64,000 nucleotides of DNA, from NCBI GenBank assembly GCA_017590115.1, contig JAGGNK010008448.1, positions 3,970,794-4,034,793 on the forward strand. The letters are read 5' to 3'. The translations under genes were made by a program, and so were the position numbers. The notes under the pieces were generated by a model that saw nothing but the letters and a program-made list of their open reading frames with translations, searched no databases and was not told the DNA's origin. Below, piece by piece: positions 24,201 to 50,410 of the stretch. This DNA is from Montifringilla adamsi. Taxonomy: Eukaryota > Chordata > Aves > Passeriformes > Passeridae. Numbering within the stretch: the stretch's first letter is position 1; every line of letters starts with the position of its first letter.

Positions 24201-27200
24201 AACAGTTTAAATGATGGGAGAGGATCACTGGGACTGGGCTTTCTCCTTGCTGGTACCCATCACCACTCATCAACAGTGAAGCCAAGGAGATGTGTGTTGG
24301 CCCAGGGTGACTATGCTCAGACACAGTGCCTGTGGCTGTCCATGGCCCTTTTCCCCAAAGTGCTGCCAGCTTGAGCCATTCGTGCCTTGGGCTGCCTGTG
24401 CCTTTGCTCTGTGGCTCTTGTGACCAATGTCTCCACTACTCCCCCTGGGAGACCTGGATTGATTGAGCTCTCTGTATTGGTGGGTGATGAGGAGGAGTCC
24501 TGCATGCTGTAGTAGAGCTATTCTCTTGACCTGTGTGTGTGGAACGGGGACACTGGATGTCTTATCAAGGGACACACCAGTGTTTTTGGAGGCAAATGGG
24601 GACCATGAGACTCTGAAGTCCTGCTTTGCTGCTGTCTGCAGGACCAGTGTTCCTGACGCATCGTGCAGAGCTGGAAAGTGTCTACAGGGTGTATTGCCAG
24701 AACCATGATGAGGCCATCACACTGCTGGAAACCTATGAGAAGGATGAGAAGTTGCAGAAACTACTTTTGGACCTGCTGGATAGCCTCAGGTTTGAGCCTC
24801 CTCAGGTGGCAGCCACCAGACTGGGGTAGGGGGATCAGTTTCCACCACCCCTGCCCCTCTTCTGCGGTGTTTAGCTAGTTCAGGTGGTGGCTGGAGAGGG
24901 TGGCATTGTGTAGTTGACCAGGCTCTGGGTTCAAATGGCCCCCTGCCCCAATGCACATGTGCTGGGAAACCTGTAGACCCCTTTAAAATCTGCATAGAAG
25001 CCACCAATGTATAGAGAAGGTGGCATGTCCTGGACTGAGGGCTCCTGTTCCCCAAACCCTGGGCCACCACGGCTGCTGAGGAAGGAGCTGCTGTGCCAGC
25101 CTCCAGCTTGTGGAGGTAACTGCCCCGGGAGCCAGCAGTGCCGATGGCTTCTCTGGGAGGACAGGACTGCCCATTGCCCTGGCAGCCTCACTGGGCAGGG
25201 CATAGACACGGGCTGTGGGATTGCACACCTGCCACTCCATTAACCTTTGCTTTTCTTTGCTTTTTTGGCACTCTGTGGGCCAGCAGGAGCCTGTACAGTG
25301 AATGGTGAGTACTTCCTCTTAGTCCCTGCTTGTGTGTCTGTGTTGGTCTGGCCATTCCCTTGTAACTAACCTTCTGCCACAGGCTGGGTGCATGCTGGGC
25401 TGCCCTAACAGTGCCTTGTGGAGGCATGACTGGGAGGAGAAGGGTGTCTGTGGCATGATTGCAGCAGAGGCAGTGGGTGGGCTGCACAGATAGGCAGCAC
25501 AAGTGATGAGGCGAGGGGGGGCTTGGGCAAGAAACAGGATTTGGGAGCCCTCAGCCCCAAGGAGCCAGGAAAGCCCTGCAGTGACTGCAGTCCTGCAGTC
25601 AGTCTGTCCAGCACTGGAGGACAGATCTGGGCAGTTGATTGGTGGAACAGCATCTGAAACAAGTGGCTCTCTGACACGTATGAGGCTGTGCCTGTGTGGG
25701 ATTTCATGGTGGGCCTGGTAATGAAGAGGATCCTGGCTGGGAAGTATCACCTGCTGTGAGTAAGGAGCAGAAACCTGGGCTTGATCTGAGAGCACCAGGA
25801 GTTCAGGAGTGCAGTGAATTTGGACATAAGGGTGGCTTGATGTAGGGAGTACAGTGGATTTAGAGGCGTTGGAGTTCTGGGTCTGGTTGGCACTGGTTTG
25901 AGGGAGCAGAATGTGTGTGGCAGAGCCAGACCGACACCTGATACATCTCCTTTGTCCTGACTTTCCAGGGGTTGCACAAACTACATTAATCTGGGCTCCT
26001 TCCTCATCAAGCCAGTGCAGAGGGTGATGCGGTACCCGCTGCTGCTGATGGAGCTGCTGAGTGCTACCCCTGAGGCTCACCCTGATAAGGCACCACTCAC
26101 AGCTGCTGTCCTTGCCGTCAAAGAAATCAATGTCAACATCAATGAGTACAAGCGCCGGAAGGACCTGGGTGAGGAGCTGGGCAGTGCTGGGCACAGAGAG
26201 ACAGGAGTGGGTGTGCTGAGGTTGGTGTCTGCTGGCCACTGAGCCTTAGCTGGCAAGCATGGTCATGGAGGAGCTCTCACTGCTTAGGGAACTTTGGCCC
26301 CATCACCTTTGTAACTGCCCTTCAAGTAGCTGCTAGTTGTGAGCAGATCCCCCTCTGCTTCCTCATGTCCAGCCCACGTGGCTCCCCCAGCTCTCCTCAT
26401 GGATTAGTAGATATGGTTCTCTCATGTCATTCAGGCACCAAAACTACACACAGTACACAAGTGTAGCCTCCCTGGGGCTGAACAGAGGGAGAAAATTACT
26501 CTCTTTGGTACCTGCTGGCCATCCTCCCTGTTTTCCTTGAAAACCCCCGGTTTGTGCAAATCTTACACTTTAGTCTTTCCTCATAGCCCCACTGAAGCTG
26601 AGGTGATAGAGACTGCATGTAATGATTGCTTGTATTGGCTAAAGAAGCAATATAGTAACCTTCTGTATGTCCAGGGACTATTGTACATCACCTCCTATGT
26701 CATCCTATGCTGGCACTATGCATAATCCTCTGGAAGAGCTTGAATGGTTTGTCTACAAACTGTAGGGCATCTCAAGAACCAAATAGGTGACACAGTGCTG
26801 GATGGGATGGGAGATTATGATACAATATTTTACAAGGGCATGCAGTGATAGGGCTGGATAATGGCTTTAAACTGAGAGGATTTATATTTAGATTAGATAT
26901 AAGTAAAAAATTTTTACAATGAGGGTGGTAAGACACTGTATCAGGCTGCCTGCAGAAGTTGTGGATTCGCCACCCAAGGAAGTGTTCAAGACCAGGTTGG
27001 ATGGGGCTTTGAGCAGCTTGGTCTAGTAGATGTCCCTGCCCATAGCAAAGGGGTTAGAACTAGATGATTTTTAGGTCACTTCAACCCAAGCCATTCTGTA
27101 ATGATATGTGGGGTTACAGAGGCTTGGGGAAGAGGAGAACTAATAAGGTGATTGTTGATGAGGTGTTTGTGCTTACAAGGGTTTTGATTTCTATATCAAT

Positions 27201-30200
27201 CTCTTTAGTGCTGAAGTACAGAAAAGGGGATGAGGATAGCCTCATGGAGAAGATCTCCAAGCTCAACTTCCACTCTATCATCAAGAAATCCAACCGTGTG
27301 AGCAGCCACCTCAAGCATCTCACAGGCTTTGCACCCCAGGTACTGTGCATCAGGTGCACTTACTCCCTGCAGTTCTTCTCCAGAAGTATCTGCTGTCCCT
27401 CCACACCCCTTCCCCCCATCCAGCTCTGATCCAGGCCAGCAAGGCAGAGTGAGCTTAGGGTCTGAACCACCCATCTCTGCTGTCCAGCTTGGGGGCAGGA
27501 GGGCCCCACATCTTGCAGTCTGGGAGGTGCTGAGTCCTGCATCGCCTCCCTTGAAACACTTTCTCTCACAGCTAAAGGATGAAGCCTTTGAAGAGACAGA
27601 GAAGAACTTCCGGATGCAGGAGCGTCTGATCAAGTCCTTCATCCGGGACCTTTCCCTCTACCTGCAGCATGTCCGGGTGAGCCAGTCTGGGTGTGATGCC
27701 AAGCCTGTGGGGCTCACCATGCACTGCCTCTCCTCTCTGCATGGTCCCTGCAGTGCCTCTGGCCACGGCTCCTGCCGCAGCTCTCTTGGGTCTGGGTAGT
27801 CTGGGCTGTGCTAGGAGCCCCTTGTGGGCAGCAAGCGTGGCTCAGCTGTGTCTCTCTGGTGCAGGAGTCAGCTTGTATGAAGGCACTGGCAGCAGGGAGC
27901 ATGTGGGACCTGTGCACAGAGAAAGGAAGTGCGGACTTGGACCAGTTCCAGAAAGTGAATCGTCTCATCAGCGACCAGCTCTTCTCCAGCTTTGTGAGTG
28001 AGGCTTGTGTCCCTTTGAGGCCCACCTTGGGGGTCTGTTGCAGATGGGCAGGCCCTGGGAGGTTGCAGGGAGGATAACCTGGCAGAGCTGTGAGCATTCC
28101 TGTTTAGCTGTGCCCTCCTGAGAGCTTCAATGCCTGGCAGTTTATGACTGTGCCCGTTAGATACACATTTTTTCAGCCCTACCTGAAATGCTCTTTATGC
28201 GAGTGATTCAGGCACTTTGCATAGAGTTACCCATACTGGCACAATTATGTTAGATTATAGGATAATTGCTGTTGGAAGGGACCTCTGGAGCTCCAGTGGC
28301 TGCCACCAGGAGACAGTCACTGTATTGTCCTGGGGAGGTTGTGTGCTGGAGAGTGAGCTGCTGGCGTTCCCAGTGGCAGAGAGCACCTTGTCTCACCTTC
28401 CCCCTGCACCTGTGCCCACCAGAAAGAGCGGACGGAGCGGCTGGTGAGCTCGCCCCTGAGCCAGCTGCTGAGCATGTTTGCGGGGCCCCACAAGCTGGTG
28501 CAGAAACGCTTCGACAAACTGCTCGACTTCCACAACTGCACCGAGCGGGCGGAGAAGCTGAAGGACAAGCGAACACTGGAGGAGCTGCAGTCAGCCCGCA
28601 ACAACTACGAGGCCCTCAATGCCCAGCTGCTGGATGAGCTGCCCAAGTTCCTGCGCTTTGCCAAGGAGCTCTTTGCCAGCTGCCTGCGGGGCTATGCCGA
28701 GGCACACTGCGACTTCGTGCGCCTGGCTCTGGAGGAGCTCAGACCCCTGCTGTCGGTGGGTTCCCACAGTGCAAGCAGCACCTTGGGCTCAGATCAGCAC
28801 TAATCTGTGCAGGGTTTGTTCCTGAGCCTCATTTGTCACATCGTGGGGGAAGCTGCTACTGCAGTTTCTGGCCAAAAGTGACTTGTGGAGGGCTCCTGTG
28901 GGATGGTGTTGGGGCAGGGATCGCAGGGTTATGTTGCAATTGTGTGCCACTTGGAGCAGTGGCAGGAGAGCATTCACCTGGGAGAATTTCAGGTCACAAG
29001 TCTGAGGACCACTTAGAGTTGAGTCCAGACAGGACTGCAAACCTGGGTCTGATGCAAGTCACAGGCAGGACTCAGAGCCTTGCCATGGTCTATGCTGTAG
29101 CTCTTGGCCACTTCTCCCAGCACCTGTCACCTAACCAGAATCCCGACTTTGCTCTGGTTCCAGTTGCTGAAGGTGTCTGGCAGGGAAGGGAACCTCATTG
29201 CCATCTTCCAGGATGAGCACAGTCGAGTCCTCCAGCAGCTCCAGGCCTTCACCTTCTTCCCAGAGTCCCAGGCAGCTCCCAAGAAGAGTTTTGAAAGGAA
29301 AAGCATGGAACGGCAGTCTGCCCGGCGGCAGCCCCTTGTTGGCTTGGTGAGTTCCCTCTGCCCAGAGTCAGGGCTTGCAGAGCCCAGGACAGCCACTCAC
29401 GCCTGCCTTGTTCCTCTGCAGCCGACCTACCTCCTGCAGTCTGATGACATCCGCGCTGCCCTCCTGGCCCGCTATCCCCCAGAGAGTCTCTTCCAGGCAG
29501 AGCGCAATTTCAATGCTGCCCAAGACCTGGATGTCTCCCTGTTGGAAGGAGACATTGTGGGCGTCATCAAGAAGAAGGACCCCATGGGCAGCCAGAATCG
29601 CTGGCTCATAGACAATGGGGGTAGGTGGCTGTTCCCTGCCCTTGGTGCTTGCTGTGAGTCTCCTCCTCTGGTCTCCCTGTGCCCCAGTCTGAGCTCCCTT
29701 CCTCTCCCTCTCTGCAGTGACTAAAGGCTTTGTGTACAGCTCCTTTCTGAAGCCCTACAACCCCCGCCGCAGCCAGTCGGACGTCTCTGTGGGCAGCCAC
29801 TCTTCCAACGAGTCGGAGCACAGCAGCTGCTCTCCCCAAAGCAATGCCACCCTGACCTTCAGCCCCAGTGGGGCAGCAGTCACCTTCACTCAGAAACCCC
29901 TGCAGGACTCTGTCTCCCCGGCAGATGTGTACCAGTCCCCAGTGGAGGTGGACTCCCCCTCTGTGCCCCAGCTTGGCTCTGGTGACAGGACAGCCCCACT
30001 GGCTGGCACCATGACATCTCAGCGCCGCTACAGCCGCCCTGAGCAGGGCTGCAGCCCCAGCTCTCGCAACGGGCACCCCACCAAAGCACATCTCAGGTCC
30101 ACGCCCTCCGTGGAGGACAGAGACTCAGGGCTGGAGAACAGCGAGTCAGAGGGCAACCAGGTGAGTCTTCAGCCACCCTCATGGGGCTAGGGATGCCAAG

Positions 30201-30639
30201 GGCTAACTGCTTTAATTGGCTGGGGACTGAATCATCCTCCTCCCTGGCAGTGACCATGAATATGTAGGAGGTGGGGTATGAGACCTTTTCTTCCAACAAC
30301 AGAGAACCAGGCTTCAGATGGGAGTGGGCAGAGGCCAGGATGGGGCCAGGGCTGTCACTGGGGAGAAGGACAAAAGCCCACACATCCTATGCAGTGTGAG
30401 ATGAAGGCTTTGTGGTGTGACCATCTAACTGATGCTCTCCCCTTGTCTGGCAGGTCTACTATGCTCTCTACACCTTCAAAGGCCGAAACACCAATGAGCT
30501 GAGCGTGTCAGCTAACCAGAGACTCAGGATCCTACAATTTGAGGACATCACAGGCAATCAGGAGTGGTGGCTTGCCGAAGCCCACGGGAAGCAGGGCTAT
30601 GTGCCTTCAAGTTACATCCGCAAGACAGAGTACACGTGA
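6231..30639 (+). CDS. DNMBP: Dynamin-binding protein (Tuba), full-length form, 16 coding exons
   Basis: Scaffold and Cdc42 guanine exchange factor that links dynamin and actin regulators such as N-WASP at membranes and cell junctions. Coding exons: 6231-6375, 8583-8705, 9255-11192, 23242-23429, 24038-24137, 24642-24789, 25287-25304, 25969-26168, 27209-27339, 27572-27676, 27865-27993, 28423-28755, 29164-29346, 29422-29620, 29718-30160, 30454-30639. All have AG/GT borders and consistent phase; total 1522 residues (human about 1577). Domains: SH3-1 at about 4-62, SH3-2 at 68-126, SH3-3 at 147-204, SH3-4 at 241-299; a disordered Pro/Ser-rich linker with a PPPPRP run; a coiled coil at about 680-735; DH at about 750-945 ([21 protein letters not shown]); BAR at about 985-1200; SH3-5 at about 1265-1345; SH3-6 at the C terminus (ending KTEYT). 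The start has A at -3 and G at +4. A 5' UTR acceptor ends at 6159, so at least one untranslated exon lies upstream. Exon 4 joins as LQELR-EMTLLSS, as in human. Confidence 0.95.
6376..8582 (+). other. DNMBP intron between the first two coding exons
   Basis: A 2.2-kb intron splits the first SH3 domain in phase 1. I see no coding signal, RNA gene or recognisable repeat in it. The next intron (8706-9254, 549 bases) is likewise featureless. Confidence 0.6.
11193..14174 (+). other. DNMBP intron segment with possible internal promoter at its end
   Basis: Begins with the donor of the large SH3/linker exon (GTGAGT at 11193). No coding exon was recognised. The last 300 bases (about 13.85-14.15 kb) become GC-rich, with Pro/Gly-type codons open in several frames, which would suit a promoter or 5' UTR for the alternative first exon that follows. 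The promoter reading is inference. Confidence 0.35.
14187..15303 (+). CDS. DNMBP: Alternative DNMBP first coding exon, Arg/Tyr/Glu-rich (372 codons)
   Basis: An ATG at 14187 opens 372 codons plus one base, ending at a donor (cccag/GTACAC, exon end 15303). An in-frame TAG at 14172-14174 lies just upstream, and phase forbids in-frame joining from the preceding SH3/linker exon at any AG just upstream of the ATG, so this looks like a first exon. The donor leaves phase 1, the same as the large SH3 exon at 11192, so it splices in frame to 23242 and would give a 1159-residue protein that lacks SH3 1-4 but keeps DH, BAR and SH3 5-6. The N-terminal 70 residues are Arg- and Cys-containing. Residues about 69-228 are an Arg/Tyr/Glu/Gly-rich region with a 16-residue repeat. 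The last 30 ([20 protein letters not shown]) look like normal conserved protein. No known domain is recognised. Such isoforms may exist in databases; I could not check. Confidence 0.6.
14577..14873 (+). repeat. Degenerate 48-bp coding repeat (16-residue units)
   Basis: Within the alternative DNMBP exon, residues 131-229 fall into 16-residue units starting at residues 131, 147, 163, 186, 202 and 218, with a partial 7-residue unit at 179-185. The rough consensus is x-x-Y-R-E-x-R/G-R/K-x-Y-R-E-D-x-G-x, for example [16 protein letters not shown] and [16 protein letters not shown]. At DNA level the units carry the words tatagaga and ggcagtatag. Weaker copies may extend back to about residue 69 (14391). 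Confidence 0.7.
17153..17300 (-). mobile_element. CR1 LINE 3' fragment
   Basis: The + strand carries the reverse complement of the avian CR1 tail: a gaatctta-like start, then tggtttgggttggaag, catctagttccaatgcccctgcc, atgggcagggatgcc and a degraded ccatctggcctgcct. Old, 5'-truncated copy inside a DNMBP intron. Confidence 0.8.
19700..20500. other. AT-rich block inside a DNMBP intron
   Basis: Composition shifts from the GC-rich surroundings to clearly AT-rich, with many TAAT/ATTA words (for example around 20010-20110) and no long open frame or CR1 similarity that I recognise. It could be a conserved regulatory element, an old transposon or simply local composition. Nothing in the sequence decides between these. 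Confidence 0.25.
22400..23110 (+). promoter_or_regulatory. Intragenic CpG island, probable promoter of a short DNMBP form
   Basis: About 700 bases of dense G, C and CpG, with many GGCCGGG and GGGCGG-like words, lie 0.1-0.8 kb before the exon that opens the DH half of DNMBP (23242). In birds as in mammals such islands usually mark promoters. The first ATG of exon 23242-23429 is at 23244, in the DNMBP frame, so a transcript starting in the island could make a DH-BAR-SH3-SH3 protein. From memory, human DNMBP has a short isoform of roughly 820 residues starting at the equivalent Met. Confidence 0.6.
23244..30639 (+). CDS. DNMBP: Predicted short DNMBP form (DH-BAR-SH3-SH3)
   Basis: Uses the same exons as the full-length form from 23242 on, beginning at the in-frame Met of the EMTLLSS junction; 786 residues. 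It would retain Cdc42 exchange activity, the curved BAR dimer and the C-terminal SH3 domains that recruit actin regulators, and lack the dynamin-binding N-terminal SH3 domains. The evidence is the CpG island immediately upstream and the position of the Met. No transcript start can be seen directly, and a leader exon inside the island is needed or transcription must run straight into this exon. Confidence 0.45.
25287..25304 (+). other. DNMBP: 18-nt microexon of DNMBP with tandem acceptor
   Basis: The segment encodes SLYSE plus the split codons of the flanking Arg and Trp, filling the gap between LLDSL and GCTNYINLG exactly as in the human DH domain (LKSLYNEWGC). Borders are ccagcag/G and aatg/GTGAGT. 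The acceptor is a CAGCAG tandem, so use of the upstream AG would add one codon without shifting frame. Confidence 0.85.
26425..26530 (-). mobile_element. CR1 LINE internal fragment
   Basis: The + strand resembles the antisense of the CR1 3' coding/UTR region: caaaactacacacagtacac, aagtgtagcctccctggggc, then a cctgctggccatcctccctg-like segment. Diverged and truncated; assigned from remembered CR1 words only. Confidence 0.5.
26815..27105 (+). mobile_element. CR1 LINE 3' end, sense orientation
   Basis: Near-complete CR1 3' terminal region on +: tttagattagatataag, gagggtggtaagacactg, gaagtgttcaagaccaggttggatggggc, tagtagatgtccctgccca, ggttagaactagatgat and a tail of ccattctgtaatgat. It lies about 100 bases upstream of the DNMBP exon at 27209. 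Confidence 0.88.
28245..28300 (-). mobile_element. Possible short CR1 remnant
   Basis: The words ttataggataattgctgttgg and aagggacctctggag resemble the antisense CR1 tail (tcatagaatca...ttggaagggacctctgga). Too short and diverged to be certain. Confidence 0.35.
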
Positions 30640-31676
30640 AGGTGCAGACAGAGCCTGCACCCCATGCCTTGTTCCTTCTGGGACTGCTAAGGTCTGGGGG
30701 AGGCTGGCCAGCCCTGCAGCCCCCACTGCTCACCCTTAAGGCTATGCCTCTCACAGCTGTGCAGTGCTCCTGGGCCCCAAACACTGGCTGCCATCACCCC
30801 TTTAGGGGAGGGAGAAGGGTGGGCTGGCCAGGTAGGCAGGAGCAGGCAGTTTGTTTGAGGGCAGAGGTGAGTTCACCTGTGAGGTGTGTTTGAGCCTCCT
30901 GTGTCCAGGCAGGAGCAGGGGAGCAAAGCCTGGGGCTGTTACTTGCCCAGAAGGGTAAGGCTTGATTCAGGCTGAGGAGCTGCTGTGGATTTAAGTTGTG
31001 GAAGGCTAATGCTGAGTTTGTGGAGATTGTCTTTAGTCAAGTAGTATTAAAAGCAACCCAGACTTTGTGAATATGCTCCCTGTGCAGCAGGAGCCTGGTC
31101 TCGCCTATCTCTGCAGGACTTGGGGTGGGACATTACACACTGCCTGGGGAAGCAGCTCTGAGGTTTGCTGGGAGTAGTTGAGCTCTAGGCCTGGGATGGG
31201 TATGGCCTCTGAAACACTCACAACAAAGTCCCCAGCAGGTGCCTTCTCACTGTGCTTGGTCTCCCAGGGCTTGGCCTTTCCAAGGTCTGCTGCTGCCATC
31301 AACCATCAGGTTCCCCTCTTCCAGGTGAGCCAGAAGCCCAGAACACCATACCCTTGTCAGCACAGTATTGGCTGGGCGCAGGACCCATTTTTGCACTGAT
31401 GTGCCCACCTGGCTGCTCTGGGCTGGAGCAGAGGAGAAGGCAAAGCACAAGCTGTCCTTCAGCCTGTTTTCTGGGGTCTGACCAGAATTGCTTCACCTGT
31501 GCTTTCCTGCACAGCATTGGAGAGGGTGCTGACATTCTGGAGTGGCAGGACCATCATCCCTGGGAGGGCTGTGGTGCCTTTTGCTGGGTTGGTTTGTGAT
31601 ATGGCTGCTGCCATGCCCTGAAGGGAAGAGGTTCCCTTCATGGCAGTGTTTGTATCCCCTGTACTGCAGCTCTGCA
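30640..31676 (+). other. DNMBP 3' UTR
   Basis: From the stop codon (TGA 30637-30639) to the poly(A) signal there is about 1.04 kb with no splice or coding signal recognised. Confidence 0.7.
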
Positions 31677-31682
31677 AATAAA
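31677..31682 (+). terminator. DNMBP poly(A) signal
   Basis: Canonical AATAAA on +, followed within about 50 bases by GT-rich sequence (gtgttggg, gaggagtgtctgg), as expected for cleavage and polyadenylation. It is the first AATAAA downstream of the DNMBP stop that I found. Confidence 0.7.
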
Positions 31683-32190
31683 GATTTGCCTTTGTGTATA
31701 GAAGGTGCCTTTGCAAGTGTTGGGAAACCTGGGAGGAGTGTCTGGCAGGTGCTGCAGTCTTCATGCAGACCCTGCAGGGCCAGGAACATTTCTGTTTTTC
31801 TGGGGTCCAGCATTCTAGTGCCTTGGTGTTTGTGCCAGCTGCAGCTCAGGCATGAGGAAACACTCACAGGACCCTTCTTTATTAAGATGAAGTGGTGGCA
31901 CTGGCTCTTCCCCCAGCTGTGTGTTACATGACTCAGGGGCTCCAGGGCAGTAGGGGCTGGTGGGGTGAATGTTTCCCTGCTCTAAGTGGGCACCAGCTTG
32001 AGATCTGGCCCAAGAACAAAGAGTCAAGGGTCTGTCAGCAATAACCATCATACTTTGTGTGTGCGTGGCTGTACACAGACATGTGCCTGCTGCTCTCCAG
32101 CTTCTCTCCACCACCATCAGGTTTGCAGTCTGGAACCACAGCCGAAAATCTGCCCCACAAGTGGTTGTGATAACCTCAGGGAGAGGCTCA

Positions 32191-32196
32191 TTTATT
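32191..32196 (-). terminator. Candidate ABCC2 poly(A) signal
   Basis: TTTATT on + is AATAAA on -, about 630 bases after the ABCC2 stop. A second TTTATT near 31878 is an alternative that would bring the two convergent transcripts within about 200 bases of each other. Which is used cannot be decided from sequence. Confidence 0.5.
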
Positions 32197-32827
32197 TGCA
32201 ATACAATCAAAGTAGCCACAGGGAAGGCAGGCAGCCCTGGTTTTGCTACGTAGTCTTCTTGCATGAGTAGAGCTGTGGCTCTCCATTTGAACTGCCCAGC
32301 TCTCTGTAACCTCTGTTGGCAGCTGTCCCCACCCAAGCACTAGCCAGATTTAAAGCTAAACTGAGGCTTACTTACATGCCTCGACATCAGCCTTGCAGTT
32401 GGAAGACTACAAACACTTACAAAAAGTAAATAAATTATTCATTCTTTGATTAAACTGTAAATTTGATTCCATAATGCTAAAGCATCTCTAAGGTAGATTC
32501 ACCTGGCATGGTGAAGTACAAAAACTAAGATCACCCCCACTGGAGGTCATGATCTCCCTGCCTGGCAGATAGCTTTTCGCCTCTATCCTGGAATAAATTA
32601 TGCAGCTCCAGACCCTTGTGTGTACAGCAGGTAGGATGTGGTAGTAAGGTTAACAGTTCGCTCAAGTCCAGATGCTCAGTCTCTGGACAACCAGAGAAGC
32701 CACCCTCTTGCTTCCCTGCTGCAGAGAGGCCAATTCCTGGGCAGCTTGGCTGTGGGAGACACCAGTGCCCGCAGGGTGAGTGGCAGCAGGAGGAGCTGTC
32801 TCACAGCCGGCCCCTGCAGCACTCTGC

Positions 32828-50267
<17,440 letters not shown>

Positions 50268-50397
50268 AGCTCGGGGGAGAAGAAACAGCAGCTCCTTCCT
50301 CTCACTCTGCCCAACTGAGAGACCTGGGCAGATGCTTGGGATAAAAGTCCCCCCACACCCTCAAGCGGTCTTGGGACAAAAACTCTGATGACCCACA

Positions 50398-50410
50398 GTT
50401 ACTTATTAAC
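50398..50410 (-). promoter_or_regulatory. HNF1-like site upstream of ABCC2
   Basis: GTTACTTATTAAC matches the palindromic HNF1 consensus GTTAATNATTAAC at all but one position. It lies about 130 bases upstream of the ABCC2 start codon. HNF1 control of ABCC2 in liver and kidney is known in mammals, so the position is meaningful; occupancy here is inference. Confidence 0.55.

Larger units (their letters stand above)
23430..30453 (+). other. Introns of the DNMBP DH-BAR-SH3 region
   Basis: Gaps between the listed exons range from under 100 bases to about 1.0 kb. Beyond CR1 fragments at about 26425-26530, 26815-27105 and possibly 28245-28300, I see no other gene or repeat. Long antisense frames (for example 25319-26239 on -) cross exon borders and are not supported. 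Confidence 0.5.

Noticed and set aside
25319..26239. 306-residue - strand frame
   Set aside because: Antisense to the DNMBP DH exon 25969-26168 and its intron; no domain and no splice logic.
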